Part shown: positions 1 through 9,068 of the stretch, one piece after another
How the letters are laid out: every line of letters begins with the position of its first letter
How positions within the stretch are numbered: the stretch's first letter is position 1
DNA from: Pseudomonas sp. MRSN 12121
GTDB taxonomy: Bacteria; Pseudomonadota; Gammaproteobacteria; Pseudomonadales; Pseudomonadaceae
Direction of reading: 5' to 3'
DNA length: 64,000 nt
Assembly: GCF_000931465.1 (NCBI RefSeq)
Contig: NZ_CP010892.1
Location: forward strand, 4,549,388-4,613,387
The notes under the pieces: generated by a model
What the model saw: only the letters and a program-made list of their open reading frames with translations
Database searches by the model: none
What the model was told of the DNA's origin: nothing
Made by a program: the position numbers and the translations under genes

Positions 1-37
1 AACAGCTATACTTCGGTTTTTACGAATTGAACCCGCC

Positions 38-943
38 ATGCTCAATTACCGCCAACTGCATTATTTCTGGGTAGTCGCCAAGACCGGCAGCATCGTCCGC
101 GCCTGCGAGCAACTGAACCTGACCCCGCAAACCGTCAGCGGCCAGATTACGCTGCTCGAACACACCTACGGCATCGAGCTGTTTCGCCGGGTCGGCCGGC
201 AACTGGAGCTGACCGAGGCCGGACGCCAGGCCCTGCCCTACGCCGAACAGATGTTCCAGCTGGGCGGCGAGCTGGAGGCCATGCTGCAGGCCCGCCCCAA
301 CGAACAGCAGATCCTGTTTCGAGTCGGCGTGGCCGACGTAGTGCCCAAATCCATCGTCTATCGCCTGATCGCGCCGACCATGGAACTGAGCGAGCCAATC
401 CGCATCACCTGCCGCGAAGACAAACTCGAGCGCCTGCTGGCCGACCTGGCCATCCAGCGCCTGGACCTGGTGATCTCCGACAGCCCCATGCCGTCGCATC
501 TGGATATCAAGGGTTATAGCCAGAAACTCGGCGAGTGCGGTATCAGCTTCTTTGCCACCCAGGAGCTGGCCGAACGCTACGGGAAGGATTTTCCCCAGAG
601 CCTGCAAGGCGCCCCGCTGCTGATTCCCGGGCAGGAAACCGTGGTACGCAGCCGCCTGCTGCGCTGGCTGGCCGAGCAGCAGATCCAGCCGAGGATCATC
701 GGCGAATTCGACGACAGCGCCCTGATGCAGGCATTCGGCCAGTCCGGCAGCGGGATCTTTATCGGCCCCAGCGTGATCGCCGACGAGGTGACGCGCCAAT
801 ACGGCGTGCAATTGATCGGCCAGACCGACGCGGTCAGCGAGTCGTTCTATGCCATTTCGGTCGAGCGCAAGGTCAAGCACCCCGGCATCGTGGCGATCAC
901 CGAAGGCGCCCGCCGCGAGTTGTTCACCGCGATGGGCGCCTGA
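38..943 (+). CDS. nhaR: NhaR-type LysR transcriptional regulator
   Basis: LysR-family DNA-binding activator of 301 aa. The N-terminal winged helix-turn-helix (about residues 5-62) begins with the NhaR-like stretch NYRQLHYFWVVAKTGS and contains LTPQTVSGQI as recognition helix. The C-terminal co-inducer domain carries the NhaR features GECGISF and GEFDDSALMQAFG. In E. coli NhaR responds to Na+ and activates nhaA. No nhaA lies in this window, so the target here is unknown. The ATG at 38 fits the family's usual start. The stop is only 7 bp from the stop of the convergent MFS gene, leaving no room for a separate terminator. The family call is firm and the sodium role is inferred. Confidence 0.85.
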   Translation: MLNYRQLHYFWVVAKTGSIVRACEQLNLTPQTVSGQITLLEHTYGIELFRRVGRQLELTEAGRQALPYAEQMFQLGGELEAMLQARPNEQQILFRVGVADVVPKSIVYRLIAPTMELSEPIRITCREDKLERLLADLAIQRLDLVISDSPMPSHLDIKGYSQKLGECGISFFATQELAERYGKDFPQSLQGAPLLIPGQETVVRSRLLRWLAEQQIQPRIIGEFDDSALMQAFGQSGSGIFIGPSVIADEVTRQYGVQLIGQTDAVSESFYAISVERKVKHPGIVAITEGARRELFTAMGA

Positions 944-950
944 GGCCAGG

Positions 951-2105
951 TCAGGCGCAGCTGGCCTGTGGCTTGAGGGTCATCAGCAGCGACGCCAGCA
1001 GGATCGAGAGCAGGATGAAACCGGCGGCGGCAAACCCCAGGCTGCCCAGCCCCAGGCTGTCGATCACCCGCCCGCCGACCATCGCGCCCAGGCCGATTCC
1101 CAGGTTGGCCCCGGCGATATTCAGCGAAGCGGCGAACGCCGGCGCTTCGGGCGCGGCCTTGATCAGGCGGACATGGCTGACCAGAAACAGCGCCGCCTGG
1201 GTCACGCCCCAGATCCCCATGGCCGCGGCCAACCCCAGGGGCGAATGAATGCTCGGCACCAGCGCCAGCATGCCGCCGATCATCAAGGCGCAGAAGCCCA
1301 TGGACGCCAGCAATGGGTGGCGATCCACCGCGCGGCCGCCCAGCGAATTGCCCAGCAGCCCTACCGCACCGAACCCCATCAGGCACCAGCCGACCAGCGT
1401 GCCATCGAAGCCGGCCAGGCGCTCGAGGATATCCGCCAGGTAGGTGTAGGCGGTGAACATGCCGCTGAACACCAGGATCGACAGCAGTACGTGCCCCTGC
1501 ATCAACGGGCTGCGCAGGATGCCGAACTGCGAGCGCAGGCTGGCCTGCTCGTTGTGCACGCGGGTCTGCGGCAGATAGACGTACAGCAGCAACGCCTTGG
1601 CAAAGGCCACCAGCGCCAGGATGGCGAAAGCGCTGCGCCAGCCGAACGCGTCGGAAATCAGCGTGCCCACCGGAATCCCGAACACCGTGGCGCAGACGAT
1701 ACCGAAGCCGATCTTGGCGATGGCGCGCCCGGCATAGTCCGGACCGACGATATCCACCGCGGTTTCACTGGCCAGGGCCCAGAACACTGGCAACCCCAGC
1801 GCGGGGATCAGGCGCGCCACGGCCATCACCCAGATATTCGGCGCCAGCGCCGCCAGCGTGTTGGCCAGGCCGAACATCACCAGCACCGAAATGAACAGGC
1901 GCTTGCGCGGGAAACGGGCGAAATAGGCCGTCAGGAACGGCCCGAACGCCGCGACGGTAAAGGCGAACAGCGTCACCAGCAGGCCGGCCTGGGGAATGCT
2001 GACCGAAAGGTCACGGGCGATCGAAGGCAGCAGGCCGACGATGATGAACTCCGTCGTCAGCACGGTAAAACCGGCGGCTGACAACAGCAGGATGGGCAAC
2101 AGCAT
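951..2105 (-). CDS. MFS transporter, DHA1-type drug/sugar efflux
   Basis: Predicted 12-helix inner-membrane major facilitator of about 384 aa. The N-terminus is directly hydrophobic (LLPILLLSAAGFTVLTTEF), followed by the family signature LPSIARDLSVS and ARFPRKRLF in the loop between helices 2 and 3. It resembles AraJ/YdhP-type DHA1 exporters, whose substrates are rarely predictable. The ATG at 2105 was chosen because GGAG lies 6 nt upstream. In-frame starts at 2129 and further upstream lack a ribosome site. It is convergent with the NhaR-like gene and divergent from sstT. The substrate is unknown. Confidence 0.8.
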   Translation of the reverse strand: MLLPILLLSAAGFTVLTTEFIIVGLLPSIARDLSVSIPQAGLLVTLFAFTVAAFGPFLTAYFARFPRKRLFISVLVMFGLANTLAALAPNIWVMAVARLIPALGLPVFWALASETAVDIVGPDYAGRAIAKIGFGIVCATVFGIPVGTLISDAFGWRSAFAILALVAFAKALLLYVYLPQTRVHNEQASLRSQFGILRSPLMQGHVLLSILVFSGMFTAYTYLADILERLAGFDGTLVGWCLMGFGAVGLLGNSLGGRAVDRHPLLASMGFCALMIGGMLALVPSIHSPLGLAAAMGIWGVTQAALFLVSHVRLIKAAPEAPAFAASLNIAGANLGIGLGAMVGGRVIDSLGLGSLGFAAAGFILLSILLASLLMTLKPQASCA

Positions 2106-2388
2106 GGAAAACTCCGGAAACGACGACATCAGCGTTGGCCGCAAGGCCCGCTGACGGGAGATGAGAAGAGGATGGCAAAGCCTAACAGAATGTTTGCGTC
2201 CAGGGGCGGCCAAGGGCAAAAAACCATGGCTCGCGCATGAGGCACCTGGGTGGCAGATCGTCACATCCGGGCGGCAAGCCCCTGTGATAAAGTCCGCCCC
2301 CTGCCGCAACATCCGCTACTTTCAGTAATTCATCAGCATGGCGTCCTCCCCCTGACGCAACGCATATTAAAAAAACAGAGATACCGCT

Positions 2389-3621
2389 ATGACTGCTTCA
2401 CCCTCCTCGTTCCTGGAAAAATTCAAACGCATCAGCCTGGTCACCCAGATCGTCATCGGCCTGATCGCCGGCATCGCCCTGGCGCTGTTCGCCCCCGAGC
2501 TGGCGAAAACCACCGCCTTTATCGGCAAGGTGTTCGTCTCGGCGCTGAAAGCCGTCGCGCCGATCCTGGTGTTCGTGCTGGTAATGGCCTCCATCGCCAA
2601 CCACAAGCACGGCCAGGAAACCCATATCCGGCCGATCCTGGTGCTGTACCTGCTGGGCACCTTCGCCGCGGCGGTGGTGGCGGTGATCGCCAGCAGCCTG
2701 TTCCCCTCCTCGCTGGTGCTGAGCACCCATGACGTGGCCATCACCGCGCCCGGCGGTATCAACGAAGTGTTGCAGAGCCTGCTGCTGAGCGTGGTGGACA
2801 ACCCGGTCAGCGCGCTGATGAACGCCAACTTCATCGGCATCCTGGCCTGGGCCATCGGCATGGGCGTGGCCATCCGCCATGCCGGCCAGACCACCCGCAC
2901 CGTGCTCGACGACCTGTCCAACGGCGTGACCCTGATCGTGCGGGTCGTCATCCGCTTCGCCCCGCTGGGCATCTTCGGCCTCGTGGCCTCGACCCTGGCC
3001 ACTTCCGGCTTCGATGCGCTGCTGGGCTATATCCACCTGCTGGCGGTGCTGATCGGCTGCATGCTGTTCGTCGCGCTGGTGATGAACCCGCTGATCGTGT
3101 TCTGGAAGATCCGTCGCAACCCGTTCCCGCTGGTGCTGACGTGCCTGCGCGAAAGTGGCATCACGGCCTTCTTCACCCGCAGCTCGGCGGCCAACATCCC
3201 GGTCAACCTGGAACTGAGCAAGCGCCTGGGCCTGCATGAAGACACCTACTCGGTGTCCATCCCGCTGGGTGCGACCATCAACATGGCCGGCGCCGCCATC
3301 ACCATCACCGTGCTGACCCTGGCCGCCGTGCACACCCTGGGGATCGCCGTCGACCTGCCCACCGCCGTGCTGCTCAGCGTGGTCGCGGCCATCTGCGCCT
3401 GCGGCGCCTCCGGCGTGGCGGGCGGCTCGCTGCTGCTGATTCCCCTGGCCTGCAGCCTGTTCGGCATCCCCAGCGAAATCGCCATGCAGGTGGTAGCGGT
3501 CGGTTTCATCATCGGCGTACTGCAAGACTCGGCGGAAACCGCGCTGAACTCTTCCACCGACGTGCTGTTCACCGCCGCCGCGTGCATGGCCCAGGAAGAA
3601 AAGGCCCAGCCGGCTGCCTGA
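2389..3621 (+). CDS. sstT: Serine/threonine:Na+ symporter SstT
   Basis: Sodium-dependent serine/threonine uptake protein of the DAACS (dicarboxylate/amino acid:cation symporter) family, inner membrane. Its 410 aa match the usual SstT length. Visible family features are the helical-hairpin serine motif TRSSAANIPVN (about residues 263-273), SIPLGATINMAGAAI (about 289-303) and the C-terminal LQDSAETALNSSTDV. The hydrophobic profile fits eight membrane helices with two re-entrant loops. It appears to be a single-gene unit, ending at a strong hairpin terminator. The call is confident because several invariant blocks are present. Confidence 0.93.
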   Translation: MTASPSSFLEKFKRISLVTQIVIGLIAGIALALFAPELAKTTAFIGKVFVSALKAVAPILVFVLVMASIANHKHGQETHIRPILVLYLLGTFAAAVVAVIASSLFPSSLVLSTHDVAITAPGGINEVLQSLLLSVVDNPVSALMNANFIGILAWAIGMGVAIRHAGQTTRTVLDDLSNGVTLIVRVVIRFAPLGIFGLVASTLATSGFDALLGYIHLLAVLIGCMLFVALVMNPLIVFWKIRRNPFPLVLTCLRESGITAFFTRSSAANIPVNLELSKRLGLHEDTYSVSIPLGATINMAGAAITITVLTLAAVHTLGIAVDLPTAVLLSVVAAICACGASGVAGGSLLLIPLACSLFGIPSEIAMQVVAVGFIIGVLQDSAETALNSSTDVLFTAAACMAQEEKAQPAA

Positions 3622-3633
3622 TCGCTCCTGCTA

Positions 3634-3683
3634 CGCACAAAAAAGCCCGGCCAGGTGCAAATCTGGCCGGGCTTTTTTGTGCG
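3634..3683. terminator. Strong bidirectional rho-independent terminator
   Basis: A perfect 21-bp inverted repeat (3634-3654 and 3663-3683) encloses an 8-nt loop. The GC-rich core GCCCGGCCAG is followed by six T residues on both strands. It sits between the convergent ends of sstT and the DUF1993 gene and can serve both. Confidence 0.92.
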
Positions 3684-3725
3684 CCGGTTTCTAGACCCGG
3701 CGTTTCAGATTCAGAAGGCCCCCAT

Positions 3726-4235
3726 TCAGAAGGCACCCATGTAGTCGCGCTTGCCGATTTCCACACCGTTGTGCCGCAGGATCGCGTAGGTGGTGGTGAC
3801 GTGGAAGAAGAACTGCGGCAGGCCGTAGGTCAGCAGGTAGGACTGGCCGCTGAAGCGCTTCTCTTTCGGGGTGCCCGGACGGGTCACGATCTCGATGCCT
3901 TCCTTGCCATCGACCTGCGCCGGCTGGATGCCATCGATAAAGGCCAGGACCTTGGCCAGCAGCGCCTGCAGTTCGGCGAAGGTGGTTTCGCTGTCGTCGT
4001 ACTTCGGCAGCTCGACCTCGGCCAGGCGCGCCGAAACGCCCTTGGCGAAATCCACGGCGATCTGCACCTGGCGGATCAGCGGGAACATGTCCGGATACAG
4101 GCGCGCCTGCAGCAGGGCATTGGGGTCGATGTTCTTTGCCGTGGCATGGGCCTCGGCCTTGTGCAGTACATCGCTCAGGGCATTGAGCATTTGCTTGAAG
4201 ACGGGAACGGAAGCGGCGTACAGGGAAATGGTCAT
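3726..4235 (-). CDS. DUF1993 family protein
   Basis: Cytosolic 169-aa protein of the DUF1993 family, which has a DinB-like four-helix architecture and no assigned activity. Recognisable are the N-terminal SLYAASVPVFKQML, the central RLYPDMFPLIRQVQIAVDFA and the C-terminal FFFHVTTTYAILRHNGVEIGK. All three are typical of this family in Pseudomonas. Length matches. It stands alone between the sstT terminator and the divergently transcribed yceH-like gene. No function can be assigned from sequence. Confidence 0.82.
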   Translation of the reverse strand: MTISLYAASVPVFKQMLNALSDVLHKAEAHATAKNIDPNALLQARLYPDMFPLIRQVQIAVDFAKGVSARLAEVELPKYDDSETTFAELQALLAKVLAFIDGIQPAQVDGKEGIEIVTRPGTPKEKRFSGQSYLLTYGLPQFFFHVTTTYAILRHNGVEIGKRDYMGAF

Positions 4236-4370
4236 GACAGTCTCGAGACAGTGGTGGAAAGAATTGGCAACAAGGTGGCGGATTATAGACCTGCCGGACG
4301 TCCGTCGGCGGCTTGTCTTTTATCCGCCAGGGATTAGGCTAGGCGCCTTCGACAGCATAGGGAAAGCGCG

Positions 4371-5015
4371 ATGAGCATCGAGCAAGAAAACGCCAACGAA
4401 CCACTGACCAGCACCGAACTGCGCATTCTCGGGTCGCTGATCGAGAAACAGGCCACCAGCCCGGAAACCTATCCGCTGACCCTCAATGCACTGGTCATCG
4501 CCTGCAACCAGAAAACCAGCCGCGAACCGGTGATGAACCTGACCCAGGGCCAGGTCGGCCAGAGCCTGCGCGCCCTGGAAAACCGCGGCCTGGCGCGCCT
4601 GGTGATGGGCAGCCGCGCCGACCGCTGGGAACACCGCCTGGACAAGGCGCTGGAACTGGTCCCGGCGCAAGTCGTGCTCGCCGGCCTGCTGTTTCTGCGA
4701 GGCCCGCAGACCGTCAACGAACTGCTGACCCGCAGCGGCCGCATGCATGACTTCGAAGACAGCGAGCAGGTGGTGCATCAGCTGGAACGCCTGATCGCCC
4801 GCGACCTGGCGCTGCTGATTCCGCGCCAGGCCGGCCAACGCGAAGATCGCTACATGCATGCCCTCGGCGATCCGGCGGATCTCGAAGCGATCCTGGCCGC
4901 CCGGCAGAACCCGGCGGAACGCAGCACGGCGAGCGGCGTATCCGCCGAGCGCATCGAGGAGCTGGAGGCGCGCATCGCCGCGCTCGAAGAACGCCTGGCG
5001 AAACTCGAAGGCTGA
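4371..5015 (+). CDS. YceH family protein (DUF480)
   Basis: 214-aa member of the UPF0502/YceH family. The signature at the start is LTSTELRILGSLIEKQATSPETYPLT, and the fold is two winged-helix domains. The middle contains RGPQTVNELLTR and the C-terminus is a short coiled coil (about residues 190-213, ERIEELEARIAALEERLAKLEG). The ATG at 4371 precedes the conserved block by 13 residues. The molecular role is unknown; a DNA- or protein-binding function is only inferred from the fold. It appears to be a single gene. Confidence 0.88.
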   Translation: MSIEQENANEPLTSTELRILGSLIEKQATSPETYPLTLNALVIACNQKTSREPVMNLTQGQVGQSLRALENRGLARLVMGSRADRWEHRLDKALELVPAQVVLAGLLFLRGPQTVNELLTRSGRMHDFEDSEQVVHQLERLIARDLALLIPRQAGQREDRYMHALGDPADLEAILAARQNPAERSTASGVSAERIEELEARIAALEERLAKLEG

Positions 5016-5066
5016 TTCCCGGCAGCGCCTGCCTCCCTGGCACGATCGCCGGGGGCGGGCAGGCCG

Positions 5067-5570
5067 CTACTCGCCGTCCCAGTAGTCGACGCCGTCGGCA
5101 TGCCGCGCCACGGCGACGAAGCCCTCGGCGCCGCTCATGAAATCCTTCACCACATATTTGCCGGAGTCGGGGTATTCGCAGATGTCCGGCGCCTCCTGGG
5201 TGCTGACCGCCAGATAGCGCAGCTCGCCCTGGCTGTTATTGATGATCTGATGCGCACTGGCCATATCGCCCGGCGGGCAGGCAATCACATCGCCCGCCCG
5301 GATGGCGAAACGTTCGGCGCCCAGGCGGATCTCGCCCTCGCCGGAGACGACGTAGAACATCTCTTCGTTGACCCGATGGTTGTGGAAGGGGCTGGCGCGC
5401 ATTCCCGGTTCCAGCGCGATCAGCCGGTAACCCAGCTTGCGCGCGCCCAGTTGCTGGCCGATGCGGGCGATGCGTTGTTGATAACGACCGGCGGTGTCGC
5501 CGGTCGGGGAGAGGGCTTCGGGCAGCGGCTGCAGATCCGCCTGGTCCAGGTTGAGAATGGCAGGGGGCAT
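5067..5570 (-). CDS. Cupin domain protein
   Basis: Single-domain cupin of 167 aa. The first cupin motif is visible as FHNHRVNEEMFYVVSGEGE (about residues 63-81), giving His-His-Glu metal ligands, followed by the second motif ending PPGDMASAHQI with a ligand His. The C-terminal DSGKYVVKDFMSGAEGF is common in uncharacterised Pseudomonas cupins. A GTG codon 15 nt upstream is also possible. The ATG at 5570 was chosen because a purine-rich GAGGT lies just before it, though at short spacing. Its substrate is unknown. It sits downstream of, and in the same direction as, the shikimate-dehydrogenase-like gene, about 100 bp away. Confidence 0.8.
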   Translation of the reverse strand: MPPAILNLDQADLQPLPEALSPTGDTAGRYQQRIARIGQQLGARKLGYRLIALEPGMRASPFHNHRVNEEMFYVVSGEGEIRLGAERFAIRAGDVIACPPGDMASAHQIINNSQGELRYLAVSTQEAPDICEYPDSGKYVVKDFMSGAEGFVAVARHADGVDYWDGE

Positions 5571-5672
5571 ACGGACCTCGATCACGGTGGCTGGAGGAAA
5601 GGCAAGTCTCGGCTTGCTGGCCGACAGTAAAGCAGCATTTCCCTGCCCCGCTCCACCGCGATCAGCCCGGGA

Positions 5673-6491
5673 TCACGCCCGGGCGAAGGCCACGGCTTTC
5701 TGGAACTGCTCCTCGCTCGGACGCACGCCGGTGTACAGCACGAACTGCTCCAGCGCCTGGATGGCGATCACTTCCAGGCCGGTGATCACTTGCTTGCCTT
5801 CGGCCCGGGCCCGCTGGATCAGTGGGGTTTCCACCGGAATCGCCACCACGTCGAATACCGTGCGCGCGGCCGCGATCGCCTCGACGGGGAATGCCAGCTG
5901 ATCGGCCTCGGGGCCACCGGCCATGCCGATCGGCGTGACGTTGATCAGCATCGACGGGCGCAACGCCCCCAGCTCGGCTTGCCAGGCATAGCCCAGGGAC
6001 TCGGCCAGGGCCTGCCCCGCCTGGGCATTGCGCGCGACGATCACGCCGTCGCGGTAGCCGCCGTCACGCAATGCGCTGGCCACCGCCTTGGCCATGCCGC
6101 CACTGCCGCGCAGGGCAAAGTGGGTGTCCTTGGGGATGCGGTGGCTGTCGAGCAATTGGGCGACGGCGATGTAATCGGTGTTATAGGCCTTGAGATGGCC
6201 GTTGGTGTTGACGATGGTATTGATCGACTGGATCGCCCGGGCCGAGGCATCCAGCTCGTCCACCAGGGCAATGCAGGCTTCCTTGAACGGCATGGACACG
6301 CCACAGCCGCGGATGCCCAGGGCGCGAATCCCGCCCACGGCGCCCTGCAGGTCCTGGCTGCTGAAGGCCTTGTAGTAGAAATTCAGCCCCAGCTGTTCAT
6401 ACAGGTGGTTGTGAAAGCGCAGGCCGAAATTCCCCGGACGCCCGGACAGCGACATGCACAGCTGCGTGTCTTTGTTGGGGTTCATCTGCAT
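5673..6491 (-). CDS. Shikimate 5-dehydrogenase-like oxidoreductase
   Basis: 272-aa protein of the shikimate/quinate dehydrogenase superfamily. The substrate-domain motif is present as GCGVSMPFKEA with the catalytic Lys, and INTIVN plus YNTDYIA carry the conserved Asn and Asp. The NAD(P)-binding loop is LRGSGGMAKA and a late motif is NVTPIGMAGG. The N-terminus differs from housekeeping AroE (SLSGRPGNFGLRFHN instead of the usual PIxHSxSP), so this is likely one of the AroE paralogues such as RifI/YdiB types. ATG 6491 has AAGGAG at 7 nt. Upstream in-frame codons lack a ribosome site. The substrate is uncertain. Confidence 0.82.
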   Translation of the reverse strand: MQMNPNKDTQLCMSLSGRPGNFGLRFHNHLYEQLGLNFYYKAFSSQDLQGAVGGIRALGIRGCGVSMPFKEACIALVDELDASARAIQSINTIVNTNGHLKAYNTDYIAVAQLLDSHRIPKDTHFALRGSGGMAKAVASALRDGGYRDGVIVARNAQAGQALAESLGYAWQAELGALRPSMLINVTPIGMAGGPEADQLAFPVEAIAAARTVFDVVAIPVETPLIQRARAEGKQVITGLEVIAIQALEQFVLYTGVRPSEEQFQKAVAFARA

Positions 6492-6745
6492 GTTGAATCT
6501 CCTTGGAACGCACTTTCGGATGGACGGGATTAGCCAGTCTTCGGGTTCTGCCCGATGATGTCGGCGTTGACGGGAAGACAACCCGCCGCTCACGGATGAG
6601 GGTAAAGAAACCGGTACACGACCTTACACAAAATTTACTCGGCGGCTGTGCAGTTTTTCAGGAAAACACTGTCATAGAAGTATCCCCGCGACAGTCCTCG
6701 TTTCTATCGCAGAACGAGCGCTGGGGTCGCAACCGAGGAACAACC

Positions 6746-7096
6746 ATGATTCGTACAATCCCCAAGATTGCCTTGCTCGTTGGTGCACTCGCAGTAGCCG
6801 GCCAAGCGTCCGCCCACGGTGGTGGTTGGGGTGGGCCGGCGGTGTTCGGTGCCGTGGTCGGCGCCGCGGTGGTGGGTTCGGTCATCGCCAACCAGAGCCG
6901 CCCGGTGTACGTGCAACAGCCGGTCTATGTCCAGCCGCAGCCCGTCTATGCCGCACCGCCTCCGGTCTATTACCAGCCGCAGCCGGTGTATGTGGAGGCC
7001 CCGCCGGTCTATTACCGTCCGGCGCCGGTGTACTACGGCCCGCCTCGCTACTATGGGCCGCCGCGCCACTACTATTACGGTCCCGGCCGCTGGTAA
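6746..7096 (+). CDS. Exported Tyr/Pro/Val-rich repeat protein
   Basis: Small 116-aa protein with a Sec-type signal peptide (MIRTIPKIALLVGALAVAGQ, predicted cut after ASA). It then has a Gly-rich patch, one hydrophobic alanine/valine segment (about residues 34-49, glycine-zipper-like), and a C-terminal half made of PVY repeats (PVYVQ, PVYAA, PVYYQ, PVYVE, PVYYR) ending in a Tyr/Gly/Arg-rich tail. Similar small envelope proteins are common in Pseudomonas and are usually left as hypothetical. A stem-loop terminator follows. An envelope location is inferred; no function is known. Confidence 0.72.
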   Translation: MIRTIPKIALLVGALAVAGQASAHGGGWGGPAVFGAVVGAAVVGSVIANQSRPVYVQQPVYVQPQPVYAAPPPVYYQPQPVYVEAPPVYYRPAPVYYGPPRYYGPPRHYYYGPGRW

Positions 7097-7115
7097 GCCA
7101 GTAGCCATCCGACAG

Positions 7116-7148
7116 GCCCCGCCCTCGCCAGCGGGGCTTGTTGCGTTT
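7116..7148 (+). terminator. Probable terminator after the PVY-repeat gene
   Basis: A 7-bp GC-only stem (GCCCCGC at 7116-7122, GCGGGGC at 7131-7137) with an 8-nt loop is followed by a T-rich but interrupted tract (TTGTTGCGTTTT). The weak T-run lowers confidence. Confidence 0.6.
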
Positions 7149-7340
7149 TGCCATCACCCAAACGTCTGAATAAATCTTGCAAAGGTCGCTACCGGGACAG
7201 TTTTTGCGCTCCAATCGGGCAATAGTATCGCCAGCGACAGCCCGGCCGCGCGGGCCCATGACTGTCATATTTATGTCATGACAGGTCCGCAAGATCGGAT
7301 CTGTCCACACAACGGTTCCATAACAACAAGGACGACCGCC

Positions 7341-7535
7341 ATGCCGACTCAGAACCCGCACCACTCGCCCAGCCTGTGTACCTCCAGCAAGGTGTACAGC
7401 GCCCTGACCGAGCTCAAGCACCTGGAAGGCCATCGCAGCGCGAAGTTCCTGGCACTGCTGGCCGAGCACCTGGTGCGCAAGGGCCTGCTGCACGACCAGG
7501 AAGTGGTCTACATGCTCGATCAGGTCGTCGACTGA
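7341..7535 (+). CDS. Small hypothetical protein (64 aa)
   Basis: A 64-aa soluble protein with a helical C-terminal part (KVYSALTELKHLEGHRSAKFLALLAEHLVRKG...) and an acidic tail. The ATG at 7341 has AAGGA 8 nt upstream; in-frame codons upstream lack a ribosome site. It is high-GC with normal codon use for the region, which supports a real gene. No family was recognised. The stretch 7097-7340 before it contains the previous terminator and presumably this gene's promoter. Confidence 0.62.
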   Translation: MPTQNPHHSPSLCTSSKVYSALTELKHLEGHRSAKFLALLAEHLVRKGLLHDQEVVYMLDQVVD

Positions 7536-7649
7536 GCGACCTGCCGGCGTTTTTTTCGGCGCGATCAATGTCCACTATCGAGCGCGTTGATTTTTCGTAG
7601 CACCTGCCGGGCCGTAAGGTAACTCCACCCTTTGATGGAGGTACTTCCC

Positions 7650-7832
7650 ATGCCCAAGATCCAGATCATGTCCGTTATCGGCAGCGCCGTTCCCGCCTCG
7701 CTCAGGGAGCTGGGGTTGCTCGCGTGCTGGTACCTGGTACGCGACGGTGAAGCGGTCAGCGGCCCCTTGACGTCGTTGCGCGCAGCCCAGGCCCTCTCGC
7801 AAAAGATCGAACCCCATGTGCTGCATGCCTAA
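7650..7832 (+). CDS. Small hypothetical protein (60 aa)
   Basis: A 60-aa protein beginning MPKIQIMSVIG, with GGAGG 8 nt before its ATG. It contains LLACWYLVRDGEAVSGPLTSLRAAQAL, a pattern seen in short Pseudomonas proteins of unknown role. Its stop overlaps the stop of the convergent permease gene by 4 bp. The strong ribosome site is the main evidence; the protein family is not recognised. Confidence 0.55.
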   Translation: MPKIQIMSVIGSAVPASLRELGLLACWYLVRDGEAVSGPLTSLRAAQALSQKIEPHVLHA

Positions 7833-8896
7833 GGCAATGGCAGCTGGGTCCGTGGCCGGCTCTCGACGAACAGGGCCCAGCTGGAAATGAACAAGGCGGC
7901 GATCAACGGGCCGATGACAAAACCGTTCAAGCCGAAAATCGCCAGGCCGCCCAGAGTCGAAATCAGGATCAGGTAGTCCGGCATCTTGGTGTCCTTGCCC
8001 ACCAGGATCGGGCGCAGCACGTTGTCCACCAGGCCGATCACGAACACCCCGTACAACCCCAGCACCACCCCTTGCCAGAGCGCCCCGCTGAACAGGAAAT
8101 ACAGGGCGACCGGAGCCCAGACCACACCCGCCCCGACCGCCGGCAACAACGACAGCAAGGCCATCAGCACCGCCCACAGCAATGGGCTGGGGATCTCCAG
8201 GAACCAGAAAATCAGCCCGCCCAGCAAGCCCTGGCTGGCCGCCACCAGCACGTTGCCCTTCACCGTGGCGCGCACCACGCGGTTGAACTTGAGTTGCAGG
8301 CGGCGCTTCTGGTGCTCGGCCAACGGCACTGCGTTGCGCACCTTGCGCACCAGTTCGGGGCCATCGCGCAGGAAGAAGAACAGCAGGTAGAGCATGACGA
8401 AAAAGCTCACCACGAACTCGAAGGTGCCCTGGCCGACGCTGAACGCCTGGGTGGCGAAGAACTGGCTGCCCTGCAACGCCCCCTTGACGATCTTCTCGCG
8501 CAAACCCTCCAGCTCGCCCAGGCCGAAGCGGTCCAGCAACTGCTGGAAGTACGGTGGCAGGCTGTGCTTGAACTGGTCCAGGTAGCCGGCGATATCCAGC
8601 CTGCCGCTTTCGATGCTCTGGTAGAGGCGCGTCCCCTCCTGCACCAGCAAGGTACTGATGACGGCCATGGGCAGGATGGCGATCAGCAGGCAGACACTCA
8701 GGGTGCACAAGGCGGTCAGGTTGCGCGGCCAGGCGAACCTCAGTTGCAGGCGCCGCTGCAGCGGGTTGAACAGGATGCCCAGGATCACCGCCCAGAACAC
8801 CGCGCCGTAGAACGGCAGCAGGATCCAGCCAAAGGCGATGGTCACCAGGCTCAGCAGAAGCAGCAGGCTTTTGTTTTGCAGCGTGTTCTGGTTCAT
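7829..8896 (-). CDS. AI-2E family (PerM/YdiK-type) membrane transporter
   Basis: 355-aa polytopic inner-membrane protein of the AI-2E exporter family (formerly UPF0118). Two N-terminal helices (LLLLLSLVTIAFGWILLPF, VFWAVILGILFNP) are followed by a helix at about residues 60-82. A soluble stretch then precedes the conserved C-terminal half, with FFLRDGPELV, GLLGGLIFWFLEIPSPLLWAVLMALLSLLPAVGAG and DNVLRPILVG. The last two blocks are hallmarks of the family. ATG 8896 has AGGA at 7 nt. Members transport diverse substrates (autoinducer-2, Na+/H+), so the substrate here is undetermined. Confidence 0.85.
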   Translation of the reverse strand: MNQNTLQNKSLLLLLSLVTIAFGWILLPFYGAVFWAVILGILFNPLQRRLQLRFAWPRNLTALCTLSVCLLIAILPMAVISTLLVQEGTRLYQSIESGRLDIAGYLDQFKHSLPPYFQQLLDRFGLGELEGLREKIVKGALQGSQFFATQAFSVGQGTFEFVVSFFVMLYLLFFFLRDGPELVRKVRNAVPLAEHQKRRLQLKFNRVVRATVKGNVLVAASQGLLGGLIFWFLEIPSPLLWAVLMALLSLLPAVGAGVVWAPVALYFLFSGALWQGVVLGLYGVFVIGLVDNVLRPILVGKDTKMPDYLILISTLGGLAIFGLNGFVIGPLIAALFISSWALFVESRPRTQLPLP

Positions 8897-9068
8897 GGTC
8901 GCGTCCTGTCGATAAGGCCTGCGGTGCCACGCGGCACCTAAAGCCTTAGTCCGCCGGCGCGCGCCCGAGTGCCCTGTTTTATTCGCCGGGCATAGATCCA
9001 GATCAATGACGCCCCCGCCCCCAGGCCTTACCCTCGCGACCCTTTGCCAGCCACCACCGACCACCATC

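Noticed and set aside
849..2081. A 410-codon plus-strand frame over the MFS gene
   Set aside because: Gln/Arg/His-rich composition typical of antisense frames; the minus strand has proper membrane helices and a ribosome site.
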